A DNA stretch of 64,000 nucleotides from contig JAPLIB010000092.1 of NCBI GenBank assembly GCA_026389335.1, forward strand, positions 62,001-126,000. The letters are read 5' to 3'. The position numbers were made by a program, and so were the translations under genes. This document shows, one piece after another, positions 24,952 through 33,668 of the stretch (its first letter is position 1; each line of letters opens with the position of its first letter). Source of the DNA: Cyanobacteriota bacterium (GTDB lineage Bacteria; Cyanobacteriota; Cyanobacteriia; PCC-6307; Cyanobiaceae). The notes under the pieces were generated by a model, which saw nothing but the letters and a program-made list of their open reading frames with translations, had not been told where the DNA came from and ran no database searches.

Positions 24952-25941
24952 ATGAGCGAACGCATCCGCCTGGCCCATGGCGGCGGCGGCACCGTGATGC
25001 AGCAGCTGATCGATCGCGAGTTCCGCTGTCTGTATGCCGATCCGGAGCAGCTGCTGCACGATGCGGCCTGTGTGGAATGGCCCCACGGCCGTCTGGCCTT
25101 CACTACCGACAGCTACGTGGTGCAGCCACTGGAGTTCGCCGGCGGCGACATCGGCACGCTGGCGGTCTGCGGCACCGCCAACGACCTGGCGATGGTGGGA
25201 GCGCGCCCGCTGCATCTGAGCCTGGGGTTGATCCTGGAGGAGGGGCTGGAGCTGGTCCTGTTGCGCCGCGTCATCGCCTCTCTGGCCGCCAGCGCCCGTG
25301 CGTGCGGCGTCACGATCGTGACCGGTGACACCAAGGTGGTGGAGCGCGGCAAGGGCGATGGCATCTTCATCAACACCAGCGGCATCGGCCGGCTGGAAGC
25401 TCCCGAGCCGATCGGGCCGGCGGCGATCACGGCGGGAGATCAGCTGCTGGTCAGCGGCGATCTCGGTCGCCATGGGGTGGCGATCCTGGCGGCCCGGCAC
25501 GGGCTGGATCTGCAGCCGCCCCTGGCCAGCGACTGTGCGCCGCTGTGGCCCCTGGTGGAGCAGCTGCTGGCCCTGGGGGTGCGCCTGCATGCCCTGCGCG
25601 ATCTCACCCGCGGCGGCCTGGCCAGTGCCCTGCAGGAACTGAGTACCGCCGCAGGCTTTGAGCTGCTGGTGGAGGAGAGCGCGATTCCGGTGTTGGAGTC
25701 CGTGGCCCGCTGTTGTGAGCTGCTCGGGTTCGAGCCGCTGCATCTGGCCAATGAGGGCCGCTGTCTGCTGGTGGTCCCCGCCGCCGATCGCCAGGCGGCC
25801 CTGAAGCTGCTGGAGCCGTGGGGCGGCGCCTGGATCGGCGCCGTCGGCCAGCCGGGCCAGCGGGTGCTGCTGCGCACGGCCTTCGGCAGCGAGCGCCTGC
25901 TGGTGCCCCTCAGCGGCGAGTTGCTGCCGCGGATCTGCTGA
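24952..25941 (+). CDS. hypE: Hydrogenase expression/formation protein HypE
   Basis: 329 aa from the ATG at 24952. It contains the HGGGGTVMQQLI nucleotide-binding N-terminus, the FTTDSYVVQPLEF segment, and ends in LPRIC, the C-terminal cysteine that HypF carbamoylates and HypE dehydrates to thiocyanate. PurM-like ATPase fold. Last gene of the plus-strand hox/hyp/nifJ train, 52 bp after hypD. With it, HypA-F and HoxW form a complete maturation set in one locus. Confidence 0.96.
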   Translation: MSERIRLAHGGGGTVMQQLIDREFRCLYADPEQLLHDAACVEWPHGRLAFTTDSYVVQPLEFAGGDIGTLAVCGTANDLAMVGARPLHLSLGLILEEGLELVLLRRVIASLAASARACGVTIVTGDTKVVERGKGDGIFINTSGIGRLEAPEPIGPAAITAGDQLLVSGDLGRHGVAILAARHGLDLQPPLASDCAPLWPLVEQLLALGVRLHALRDLTRGGLASALQELSTAAGFELLVEESAIPVLESVARCCELLGFEPLHLANEGRCLLVVPAADRQAALKLLEPWGGAWIGAVGQPGQRVLLRTAFGSERLLVPLSGELLPRIC

Positions 25942-25975
25942 GGGCTGGGGCCGTGGGGGCGGGCCACCGTGATCG

Positions 25976-26030
25976 TTTCAGCCGTCGTCTCAGCCGTCGT
26001 TTCAGCCGGCCTCTCAGCCGGCTTCTCAGA
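25976..26030. repeat. 12-bp tandem repeat, about 4.5 units
   Basis: Units of the TCTCAGCCGTCG/TTTCAGCCGGCC type start at 25976, 25988, 26000, 26012 and 26024. They fill the gap between hypE and the convergent hemN and run into the last codons of hemN (LQASGSRLV stop at 26026). Confidence 0.85.
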
Positions 26031-27474
26031 CCAGCCGCGACCCACTGGCCTGCAGACGCTGCAACGGATCGAACACCGCCGCGATCGTGCGGATCAGCCA
26101 GCGTCCCTGGGTGGTCACGGTCACGGCCAGACGGCCGTCGGCCTGGTCGAGCTGCACCAGGCCATCGGCGGCCAGGAGCTCCAGATCCGCCAGTTCCGTC
26201 TGGAACTCAGCCAGGGGCAGATTCACGGCGAATTGGCACATCAACGCCCGGATCAGGGCACGGCGCTCGAGCACATCCTGATCACGCACCTCCAGCCCCC
26301 GCTCCACCGGCAGCGCCCCTTTCTCCAGGGCCTGGTAATAGGCCTTGAGATCACGGTGGTTCTGGGCAAAGAGATGGTGGAATTGGCTGATCGCCGTGGG
26401 GCCCACCCCCAGCAGCTCCAGATCGCCGCCGGTGGTGTAGCCCTGGAAGTTGCGATGCAGCCTGCCCTCGCGGGCGGCGATCGCCAGGCTGTCGTTGCTC
26501 AGGGCGTAGTGATCCATGCCGATGGCGTCGTAGCCGCAGGCCACCAGCAACCGATTGGCGTTGTCCAGCATCGCCAGCCGCTGGTGTTGATCGGGGAGAT
26601 CGGCGGCGACGATCTTGCGCTGCATCGGCAGCTGCTCGGGCAGGTAGGCGAAGGAGAACAGGGAGATGCGATCGGGCCGCAGCTCCCGTACCAGCTCCAG
26701 GGTGGTCTGGAAGCGATCGGGGGTCTGCAGCGGCAGGCCGCAGATCAGATCGACGTTGACACTCTGGAATTCGGCCTCGCGAATCCAGCCCATGGTGCGC
26801 CGCAGCTGCTCCACCGACACCACCCGATTCACCGCCGCCTGCACCTGGGGATCGGCGTCCTGAATGCCGAAGCTGATACGGTTGAAGCCGAGGTGCCGCA
26901 GGGTCTGGATCTGCTCCCGGTCCACCAGTTCGGGATTCAGCTCGATCGAGGCTTCCAGATCGGCATCGAGATCAAAGTGCTGGGCGATCAGATCCCACAG
27001 CTGGGCCAACTCACCGTTGTTGAGGTAGTTGGGAGTGCCACCGCCCCAGTGCAGTTGGGCCAGGTGACGCCGTTGCGGCAGCTGGGCACTCACCAGCTCC
27101 AGTTCCCGTGCCAGGGCCAGCAGGTAGGGCGCTACCACTTGCGAACCCAGTTGGGTGGTGATGCGGTTGCAGCCGCAATACCAGCAGGCATGGCGGCAGA
27201 AGGGCACATGCACATACAGCGACAGCGGCGCGCTGGCCGGGATGGCCAGCTGGGTCGCCATGGCACCGGCCCCCACGGCGGCGCTGAAGGCGGCGGCCGT
27301 GGGGTAGCTGGTGTAGCGGGGCACGGGGCGGTCGTACTTGAGCAGCAGCTCCAGGGGGCTCAGGCAGGGGCTGGTGGCCAGGGCGCCGGGCCGATCTTCG
27401 GCCCGGGCGCTGGTGGCAGCGGCGCTGCTTGTGGATGCGGTGCTCAAGGGGGCGGTGCTGGTGAGCGAGGGCAT
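26026..27474 (-). CDS. hemN: Oxygen-independent coproporphyrinogen III oxidase
   Basis: 482 aa. Radical-SAM enzyme that decarboxylates coproporphyrinogen III without O2 on the way to heme and chlorophyll. The cluster motif is CRHACWYCGC (CxxxCxxC plus the HemN-typical fourth Cys) near residue 115; HWGGGTPNYL, ELNPELVDREQI, RISFGIQDADPQVQ and DLICGLPLQTPD follow, as does the HemN C-terminal domain (YALSNDSLAIAAREGRLHRNFQGYTT). The Ala/Ser/Thr-rich first 35 residues may not all be translated. Lies downstream of heme oxygenase on the same strand, as in the low-oxygen acsF-ho-hemN sets of other cyanobacteria. Confidence 0.96.
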   Translation of the reverse strand: MPSLTSTAPLSTASTSSAAATSARAEDRPGALATSPCLSPLELLLKYDRPVPRYTSYPTAAAFSAAVGAGAMATQLAIPASAPLSLYVHVPFCRHACWYCGCNRITTQLGSQVVAPYLLALARELELVSAQLPQRRHLAQLHWGGGTPNYLNNGELAQLWDLIAQHFDLDADLEASIELNPELVDREQIQTLRHLGFNRISFGIQDADPQVQAAVNRVVSVEQLRRTMGWIREAEFQSVNVDLICGLPLQTPDRFQTTLELVRELRPDRISLFSFAYLPEQLPMQRKIVAADLPDQHQRLAMLDNANRLLVACGYDAIGMDHYALSNDSLAIAAREGRLHRNFQGYTTGGDLELLGVGPTAISQFHHLFAQNHRDLKAYYQALEKGALPVERGLEVRDQDVLERRALIRALMCQFAVNLPLAEFQTELADLELLAADGLVQLDQADGRLAVTVTTQGRWLIRTIAAVFDPLQRLQASGSRLV

Positions 27475-27634
27475 GACAGACGCGGTCAGCGGTTAGGGGT
27501 TGGCGGTGGGCAGGGGGATCGGTAGCCGTTGGTTAAGAGTTCGCTGTAAAACCCGAAGAACTCCCGCGCGGTGCTCGAAGCCGGATTGAGGGGCCCAGTC
27601 GTCACATCAGTTCTGATCAGGACTCGTGGTAACT

Positions 27635-27657
27635 CCCCAGGGCGCTGTGGGGTTTTT
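27635..27657 (+). terminator. Orphan rho-independent terminator-like hairpin
   Basis: CCCCA (27635-27639) pairs with TGGGG (27648-27652) and is followed directly by TTTTT. It points along the plus strand although no plus-strand gene precedes it, so it could close an unannotated small RNA that starts near the hemN promoter. Confidence 0.45.
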
Positions 27658-27693
27658 CAGCAGGCTCGTAATGGCGGTCGGTCAGTCGCCCCC

Positions 27694-27756
27694 GGTCATT
27701 AGCCATTGGTCATTAGCCATTAGCCATTGGTCAGTGGCCATTGGTCAGTGGCTGCT
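27694..27756. repeat. 14-bp tandem repeat, 4 units plus a half unit
   Basis: GGTCATTAGCCATT units at 27694, 27708, 27729 and 27743 (the later two read GGTCAGTGGCCATT), with an AGCCATT half unit at 27722. Noncoding. Confidence 0.85.
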
Positions 27757-27826
27757 GGTGCGGCCAACGGCGGCCAACGGCCGCCAGCAGCGACTGGGGG
27801 CGGGGGATGGCGCGCCGCGGGGCGGT

Positions 27827-28513
27827 TCAGCTGAGTTCGGCCAGCAGCCGCTGGGTGGCTTGGAAGGCCAGCACGGCCTCCTCCAGCAGTTCCTCCTCTT
27901 CGGCCTCGGAGAGTTCGAGCTGCTCGAAGGCCTCGTGCAGTTCCAGCTTCAGGTCTGCCGTCGGTCGCGCGAAGGACCAGAAGCCCAGGTTCGGCAGGCC
28001 ATGGCGCTCCAGGATGGCGTTGGCCTGGTCGCCCAGCTGCTGGCCGCCGGAGAGATCGCCGCCATAGCGCACATAGACGTGGGCCATCAGCCGGTGGGGG
28101 GCCTGCTGGGCCAGGGTGCGCAACTGCGCTACCCACTCGGCTGAAGCGAGCGAGGCCGGACTGGCGGCGATGCCGTCGAGCATGGCGAGATCCCGCTGCA
28201 GGGCGGCCTTGCGGCTGAGGTCGCCCCAGGGCAGATCCCTGGCCCCCAGGGCGGCGCCCAGCTCGGGACCGTCCTGCTCCAGCACGGCGTAGCCGGGCTG
28301 CAGGGCCCGCAGCAGCCCGGCCAGTTGCTGCGGTTCCGCCTGGCCATCAAGCAGGGCGCGCGAGAAGGTCATGCCTTCCGCCTGGTGATGGGCGGCGCCG
28401 ATGCGGGCATGGAGGCGGCGCACCCTGGGACCGAGGCGCGGCCGCACGGCCGCATCCCTTGGGCCGGAGTGGACGGAGATGGTTTCGGGGCTGGTTTCGG
28501 TGGCGTTGGTCAT
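27827..28513 (-). CDS. ho: Heme oxygenase (biliverdin-producing)
   Basis: 228 aa from the ATG at 28513 (MTNATETS). It opens heme to biliverdin, CO and iron, feeding bilin synthesis for phycobilisomes and phytochromes. Signature: the proximal heme His in RIGAAHHQAEGMTFSRALL (about residue 38), LQPGYAVLEQ, and the distal helix VYVRYGGDLSGGQQLG, followed by FWSFARPTADLKLELHEAF. Its company with hemN suggests the low-oxygen isozyme (Ho2-like) rather than the constitutive one; this is an inference from context. Confidence 0.93.
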   Translation of the reverse strand: MTNATETSPETISVHSGPRDAAVRPRLGPRVRRLHARIGAAHHQAEGMTFSRALLDGQAEPQQLAGLLRALQPGYAVLEQDGPELGAALGARDLPWGDLSRKAALQRDLAMLDGIAASPASLASAEWVAQLRTLAQQAPHRLMAHVYVRYGGDLSGGQQLGDQANAILERHGLPNLGFWSFARPTADLKLELHEAFEQLELSEAEEEELLEEAVLAFQATQRLLAELS

Positions 28514-28719
28514 GGCGTGGAAGGAGAGCAGGTGGGGAGGGAGGGGAGACGCTGCCGGCATCGCTGGCCCCGGCGGCCCGGGGTTGGCTGGCCCGGGCGG
28601 AGCGGAACGCGCGGGTCGGACTGCAGTTCACTGGCGCTGCCCTCGATCAAGGGCCTGGTGGGACCCGTAAGGCGCGACTGGAACAACCACGCCCGGGGCC
28701 CGGTCGGCCGCTTGATTCA

Positions 28720-28744
28720 ACGTTATAACAGCAGCGTTGTTATG
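28720..28744 (-). promoter_or_regulatory. Candidate operator/promoter upstream of heme oxygenase
   Basis: In an otherwise GC-rich region, ATAACA (28725-28730) and TGTTAT (28738-28743) form an inverted repeat with a 7-bp spacer. On the minus strand it reads CATAACAAC, 8 bp, TATAACGT, resembling a second site at 37071-37094 upstream of the hemerythrin operon. It is about 205 bp from the ho start. Confidence 0.35.
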
Positions 28745-28848
28745 CTGTGTCGTGGTCGTGATTTGTTGCGCAGCTCGCCGACGACCAGGTTCTCCTTGTT
28801 GTCTGGCTTGATCCCTGCCTGGCCCAGGGTCTGCCTGGCTCGGCGTCG

Positions 28849-28926
28849 GTCGGCTTAATCAGTCGGCTCAGCCAGTCGGCTTAATCAGTCGACGCAGCCA
28901 GTCGACGCAGCCAGCCGGCGCAGCCA
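28849..28926. repeat. 13-bp tandem repeat, 6 units
   Basis: Six contiguous units: GTCGGCTTAATCA and GTCGGCTCAGCCA alternating, then GTCGACGCAGCCA twice and GCCGGCGCAGCCA, a gradient of divergence from left to right. Noncoding. Confidence 0.9.
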
Positions 28927-28990
28927 GGCCGTTTGCGGTCCCAGGGCGCCGGCGCTGAGCCCACCACTCTGTCCCTTCTTCCCCGTTCCC

Positions 28991-29326
28991 ATGACTGTCT
29001 CCACTCCCGCCTGTTCCCGCTTGCATCTGCATCTGCTCCTTGCCCCCCGCGGCCAGCTCAGCGGCGATGGCCAGCTGGGGGAGTTGATCCGGGAGCGCCG
29101 TAGCCGTCTCGGCGGGGATGGCGGCATTCTCTATCTCAGTCCCGAGCTGCTGGCGGCCGAGCAGCTGGCCAGTGCCGATCAGGAGGCTGTGGCAGCCCAG
29201 GACAGCGCCGTGATCACCTGGCTGCAGCTGCGGTTTGGTGGCCGGCGCCAGAGCTGGGAGCTGCCCGTCGCCGCCCTGCCCACCGGCAGTCTGAATCTGC
29301 CGCCGGCGGTGGCCCTGCCCTGGTGA
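28991..29326 (+). CDS. Conserved hypothetical protein
   Basis: 111 aa from the ATG at 28991. Soluble, no signal peptide. Begins MTVSTPACSRLHLHLLLAPRGQLSGDG and shows a beta-rich pattern with ITWLQLRFGGRRQSWELPVAAL near the end. I do not recognise a family. Codon use matches the surrounding core genes, and the frame is the one that best fits GC-rich coding periodicity. Convergent with the HD-GYP gene. Confidence 0.55.
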   Translation: MTVSTPACSRLHLHLLLAPRGQLSGDGQLGELIRERRSRLGGDGGILYLSPELLAAEQLASADQEAVAAQDSAVITWLQLRFGGRRQSWELPVAALPTGSLNLPPAVALPW

Positions 29327-29379
29327 CGGCCCAGCCCGTTGGCCCGGCCTCGACGCCACGGCCAGCCTGGCGAATCGCC

Positions 29380-30770
29380 TCAGTAGGCGGTGGGAGCAAA
29401 GGCGAAGTTCTGTTCGCGAAACAGGCGCAAGCAGGCCGCCACCGGCTCCGGATCGTAGTGAAGGCCCTGCTCCGCCTCCACGGTGGCCAGGGCCACTTCG
29501 ATCCCCAGGGCATGGCGGTAGGGGCGGTTCGTGGCCATCGCCTCCACCGTGTCGGCAACGGCCAGGATGCGGGCCTCCAGAGCGATCTGAGCCCCTTCAG
29601 ACCTTGGGGGTAGCCGCTGCCGTCGAGCCGTTCATGGTGCTGGCGCACCGCTTCGGCCACCGGCCAGGGGAACTGGATCGATCGCAGCGCCTCGTAGCCG
29701 GCCTCGGCATGGGTGCGCACCAGGGCCAGCTCCTCGCGCGACAGGCGGGTGGGTTTGGTAAGGAGTTCGGCGGGGATCGTGAACTTGCCGATGTCATGCA
29801 CCAGGCCGCTGATGCGAATCCCTTCCACCTGCTGGGGAGAGAGCTTCATTTCGATGGCGATCGCACTGGCTAGGACTGAAACCCGCTGTTCATGGCCGGC
29901 GGTGTAGGGATCGCGGCATTCATTGAGTGACACCAGGGCACCGACGATCTGATGCAGGCTCTGCAGCACCTCGCCCTGATAGCGGCGGGCCAGCCGCTCA
30001 GCGGCGCGGCGATCGGAAATATCGCGGATGTTGCACTGAATCACGGCGGTTGCACCGGCGTCGTAGCTGTTGCTGACGAACTCCACCTCCCGGATCTGAC
30101 CGTTCGCCGTCTGCAGCATCAGGTTGTCGTGGCGCACATAGCCCTGCTGCTGCAGCGCCTTGAAGATCTCCAGGGCCCCCTGCTGGTCGCGGAACACGCC
30201 CAGTTCCCAGAGTTGTCGGCCCAGCACCTCCTGCGGTGCCATCCCCAGCAGCTCACAGATGAAGGGATTGGCCTCGAGGATGCGGCTGCTGTCGGCTTCA
30301 AGGATGAAGATGCCGTCCTGCGCGGTTTCAAACAGGCCCCGATAGCGCTCTTCACTGGTGATCAGCGCCTGCCGGCCCCTGGCCTCGGCGATCGCCCGGA
30401 TCACGGTGGGCCCGAGTTTGTCAAGCTGATGCTTGAACACATAGTCAACCGCTCCCTGCCGCAGGCCGCTGAGGGCGGCAGCTTCGGAAATGGTGCCCGA
30501 AACGAACAGGAAGGGCACCTCAGGCGCCAGTTCCCGGGCGATCTGCAGCGCCCGCGCCCCGGAGAATTCCGGCAGGGTCCAGTCCGCCAGGATGGCGTCC
30601 GGCAGCGGCTGGCTGAGGGCGGCGCGGAAAGCGGGCTCGGTATCAAGGCCCCGGATGGCCGGCTCCAGGCCGGCATCGCGCAAGGCATCGCCGATCAGCT
30701 CCAGATCCTCAGCTGAGTCTTCGACCACCAACAGGGTCACGGATTGGATGGAGGCAGCCGGCGGGCTCAT
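29380..30770 (-). pseudogene. Response regulator-PAS-HD-GYP protein, frameshifted
   Basis: Receiver domain (residues 10-125; phosphoacceptor Asp in ILADWTLPEFSG), PAS domain (YRGLFETAQDGIFIL) and HD-GYP phosphodiesterase (GLVHDIGKF, HHERLDGSGYPQG), which would hydrolyse cyclic di-GMP. After GLKG the frame jumps: the natural continuation (QIALEARILAVADTVEAM... RLFREQNFAFAPTAY, stop at 29380-29382) lies in the neighbouring frame, recoverable by one extra base in the C run at 29592-29595. As written the frame reads through to 29214 with nonsense. About 70 C-terminal residues are affected. Overlaps the upstream response regulator by 4 bp. Confidence 0.8.
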
Positions 30771-31216
30771 TGGGTGGTTCCTGGCAGCTTGTTGAGCAAC
30801 ATCCAGTAGAGCCCCAGTTCCGCCACCGACTTCATGAAGGCCTCCGATTCCACCGGTTTCACCAGATAGCTGTTGGCTCCCAGGTCGTAGGCGCGCACCA
30901 GATCCGATTCTTCCTGCGAGGAGGTGAGCACCACCACCGGCAGCAATCGGGTGCGCTCGTCAGCTCGGATGCGCTTCAGTACCTCCAGGCCATCCACCCT
31001 GGGCAGGCGCAGATCGAGCAGCACCAGCTTGAGATCCATTCGTGCGACTGATGCCGATTCAGCACCCAGCAGCAGCTCCAGCGCCTCGGCCCCATCCTTC
31101 ACCCACTTGATCTGGTTCACCAGACCCGTCGACTGCAGGGCATCCATGGTGAGTTCGGCATCGGCGACGTTGTCCTCCACCAACAGCAATTGCAGCGGAG
31201 AGATATCAAAGCTCAT
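30767..31216 (-). CDS. Response regulator (Rcp1/CheY-like)
   Basis: 149 aa single receiver domain: acidic pocket LLVEDNVADAEL, phosphoacceptor Asp in LVLLDLRLPRVDGLEVLKRI, VVVLTSSQEE and the conserved Lys in NSYLVKPVESEAFM. The insertion between beta3 and alpha3 and the C-terminal 'FMKSVAELGLYWMLLN' are typical of Rcp1-type regulators paired with phytochrome-like kinases. It sits between the histidine kinase (upstream) and the RR-PAS-HD-GYP gene (ATGA overlap), so phosphotransfer to c-di-GMP turnover is plausible. Confidence 0.92.
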   Translation of the reverse strand: MSFDISPLQLLLVEDNVADAELTMDALQSTGLVNQIKWVKDGAEALELLLGAESASVARMDLKLVLLDLRLPRVDGLEVLKRIRADERTRLLPVVVLTSSQEESDLVRAYDLGANSYLVKPVESEAFMKSVAELGLYWMLLNKLPGTTQ

Positions 31217-31280
31217 GGTGTTTGTGCTCAGGGATTAGGAGGGATCAGCGCAGCGGGGATCGGCGCAGCGGGCAGGCCAC

Positions 31281-33566
31281 TCAAGAGGCAGGCCGCTCGC
31301 CTGCAGGTCGCTCACTTGCAGGCCGCTCACTTGTAGTCAGTTCAGCCGCAGGCAGGCCAGCGGCAGGCAGATCAGGGTGTACTGGCAGCGAGAAGTGGAA
31401 GATCGCGCCGCCATCGGGCTGGCCTTCGCCCCAGATGCGGCCCTGGTGGCGATGCAGGATCCGCTGGGTGAGGGCCAGCCCCACCCCGGTGCCTTCAAAC
31501 TCATCCTGGCGATGCAGCCGCTGGAACACCCCGAACAGCTTGTCGGCGTAGGCCATGTCGAAGCCAGCGCCATCATCCTGCACCCTATAGACCACCTGGT
31601 CCCCCTCCTGCTGTCCGGCCACGCTGATGTGGGCCCGCTCCCGTCCGCGCGAGAACTTGATCGCATTGCCGATCAGGTTGGCCCACACCTCCCGCAGCAG
31701 GGCAGCATCGCCCCTGGCCGCAGGCAGGTGGCCGCAGTTGAACGTGATCCGGCGCTCGCTTTCGCCGCTGAGCAGCTCGGCGGCCACCCCCTTGGCCAGC
31801 GCCTCCATGTCCACCGGTTCGAACAGCAGCTCGCGGCGGCCCAGCCGGGAGAAGCGCAGCAGATCGTCGATCAGCTGGCCCATGCGCTGGGCGTTGTCGC
31901 GCACCACCTGCAGCAGGCGCCTGCCCTCACTGTCGAGCTGGTCGCCGTAGGCCTTGAGCACCTTGTGGCTGAAGCCATCCACCGCCCGCAGCGGTGCCCG
32001 CAGATCGTGGGACACCGAATAGGCGAAGGCCTCCAGCTCCTGGTTGACCTCGGTGAGCTCCTCGGTGCGGTGCTGCACCCTGGCTTCCAGCTCGGCGTTG
32101 AGGCTGCGCAGTTGTTCTTCCATCAGCCGCACCTGGCTGATGTCGCGGGCGGCGGCGTAGACGCCGAGCACCTCACCCTGGGCATTGCGATAGGTGCTGG
32201 CGTTGTAGAGCACCGGCATCAGCGAGCCGGAGACATGGCGCAGGGTGAGCGGATAATCCCGCACCGAGCCCCGCTGAAACACGCTCTGATAGCCGGCCCG
32301 GGCCCGCTCCGGCTCGGTGAAGAAATCGGCGAAATCCCTTCCCCGCAGCGCTCCCCTCGGCAGTCCGGTGGCCTGGACCGTCGCCTCATTCACGTCTTCG
32401 ATCGTGCCGGCAGGGCTGATCGTGACCAGGGGATCGATGCTGGTTTCGATCAGGCTGCGGGTGTAGTGCACCTTCTCCAGCAGGGCCTGCTCCTCGGTCT
32501 TGAGGGCGGTGATGTTCAGCATGATCGTGATCAGCTCCAGCAAGGCACCGCTGCTGTTGCGGCGCAACACCAAGCCCTCATCCACCCACACCTTCTGGCC
32601 GTTGCGATGTCGGTAGCACTGCACCACCCGGGCGGAGGCCTTGCTCCCATCCAGCAAGGAGGCCAGGCCCGCGGCGTGGCTCTGGGGCTCCTGGGGATCG
32701 CTGAGGCTCTCCAGGTTCCACGTCTGCAGCTCCTCCTTGCTGTAGCCCAGCATCGTCGCCACGGCCTCATTGGCTTCCAGGGCCGGTCCGCTGCTGCCCA
32801 GGGCGGGAAGCGTGGTGATCGTCATGCCCACGCTGGCGTTTTCAAACAGGTAGCGGAAGCGCTGCTCACTGCTGATCAGAGCGGCCAGGCGGGCTTCGCT
32901 GGCCTGGCGCTCCCGCTTCAGCAGCACCAGGTTGAGGCTCACCATCAGCAGCATCGCCGCCAGGCTGAGGAGCTGAAGCAGCTGCAGGCGCTGGCGCTGC
33001 TGGTTCAAACGGGTCTGGCGGCTCTGGAGCAGCTGGTGCTCATCGCGCGTCATGGCACGCAGTTGCCCCAGAATCGCGGCCAGCGAGGGGGTGACCTGCC
33101 GCGTCAGCAGCTGACGCGCCGCTGCGCTGTTGCCGCTGGCCGCCAGCTCGATGCTGCGCTCCAGCACCTGCTCATGGCCATCCAGGGCCAATCGCAGCTG
33201 GTTCCAGCGGCTCTGCTGGTCGAGGTTGTCTGCCGTCAGCTGCTTCAGCGTCGCCAGTGACTGATCCTGCAGGCCGTAGCCGCTCCAGGGGATCGGCGCG
33301 ACCGGTGCGGTGTTGAGGATGCTGGCCAGGGCGCCGAGATCGCTGTGCAGCAGGCCGCGCTCCACATCCGAGAGCGCCACCAGCACCGCCAGGCTGCGAC
33401 TGGTGCGGCTGGCTTCATTCAAGGTGGCCTGGCTCTGCCCCCAGGCGAACGCCACCGTGATCAGCGCCAGGGCTCCGGCTGCAGCGAGAGGCACCAGGGG
33501 ATTTAGCCGGCGGGATCGGCCCTCGGGGGTGGCGAACTCGGGCGCTGGCTGTTCGGTCTGTTCCAT
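31281..33566 (-). CDS. Membrane-bound PAS histidine kinase (CHASE3-like sensor)
   Basis: 761 aa. TM helix at residues 24-43, a ~145-residue helical extracytoplasmic domain of CHASE3 type, second TM at 195-216, two PAS domains (about 235-355 and 370-480), a coiled segment, then the dimerisation/phosphoacceptor helix with SHDLRAPLR (H520) and an HATPase domain (NLIGNAIKFSR, DDGAGFDMAYADKLFGVFQRLHR, GTGVGLAL). The extreme C-terminus is an in-frame repeat (SERPASERPAGERPAS). This is the phytochrome/NarL-independent HWE-unlike class that commonly signals to Rcp1-like regulators; the ligand is unknown. Confidence 0.93.
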   Translation of the reverse strand: MEQTEQPAPEFATPEGRSRRLNPLVPLAAAGALALITVAFAWGQSQATLNEASRTSRSLAVLVALSDVERGLLHSDLGALASILNTAPVAPIPWSGYGLQDQSLATLKQLTADNLDQQSRWNQLRLALDGHEQVLERSIELAASGNSAAARQLLTRQVTPSLAAILGQLRAMTRDEHQLLQSRQTRLNQQRQRLQLLQLLSLAAMLLMVSLNLVLLKRERQASEARLAALISSEQRFRYLFENASVGMTITTLPALGSSGPALEANEAVATMLGYSKEELQTWNLESLSDPQEPQSHAAGLASLLDGSKASARVVQCYRHRNGQKVWVDEGLVLRRNSSGALLELITIMLNITALKTEEQALLEKVHYTRSLIETSIDPLVTISPAGTIEDVNEATVQATGLPRGALRGRDFADFFTEPERARAGYQSVFQRGSVRDYPLTLRHVSGSLMPVLYNASTYRNAQGEVLGVYAAARDISQVRLMEEQLRSLNAELEARVQHRTEELTEVNQELEAFAYSVSHDLRAPLRAVDGFSHKVLKAYGDQLDSEGRRLLQVVRDNAQRMGQLIDDLLRFSRLGRRELLFEPVDMEALAKGVAAELLSGESERRITFNCGHLPAARGDAALLREVWANLIGNAIKFSRGRERAHISVAGQQEGDQVVYRVQDDGAGFDMAYADKLFGVFQRLHRQDEFEGTGVGLALTQRILHRHQGRIWGEGQPDGGAIFHFSLPVHPDLPAAGLPAAELTTSERPASERPAGERPAS

Positions 33567-33668
33567 GGCCTTGCTCCCGCAGGATGGTTGCCCAGGCCCG
33601 GCCGCCCCTGGGCTGCCCCATCCTTAGCCAGTCTGGCCCCGTTGGTCATCCCCGCACGGAGCGATTGG

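Larger units (their letters stand above)
27475..27826. other. 352-bp gap between heme oxygenase and hemN
   Basis: No protein-coding gene is convincing here. It holds an orphan plus-strand terminator-like hairpin (27635-27657), a tandem repeat (27694-27756) and presumably the minus-strand promoter for hemN near 27480-27560. Confidence 0.6.
28514..28990. other. 477-bp intergenic region upstream of heme oxygenase
   Basis: No supported gene. It contains an AT-rich palindromic site (28720-28744) and a six-unit repeat block (28849-28926), and should carry divergent promoters for heme oxygenase (minus) and the hypothetical gene at 28991 (plus). Confidence 0.6.

Noticed and set aside
31377-33260. 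627-aa plus-strand frame antisense to the histidine kinase
   Set aside because: The minus-strand kinase shows H-box and ATPase motifs; the antisense frame shows none.
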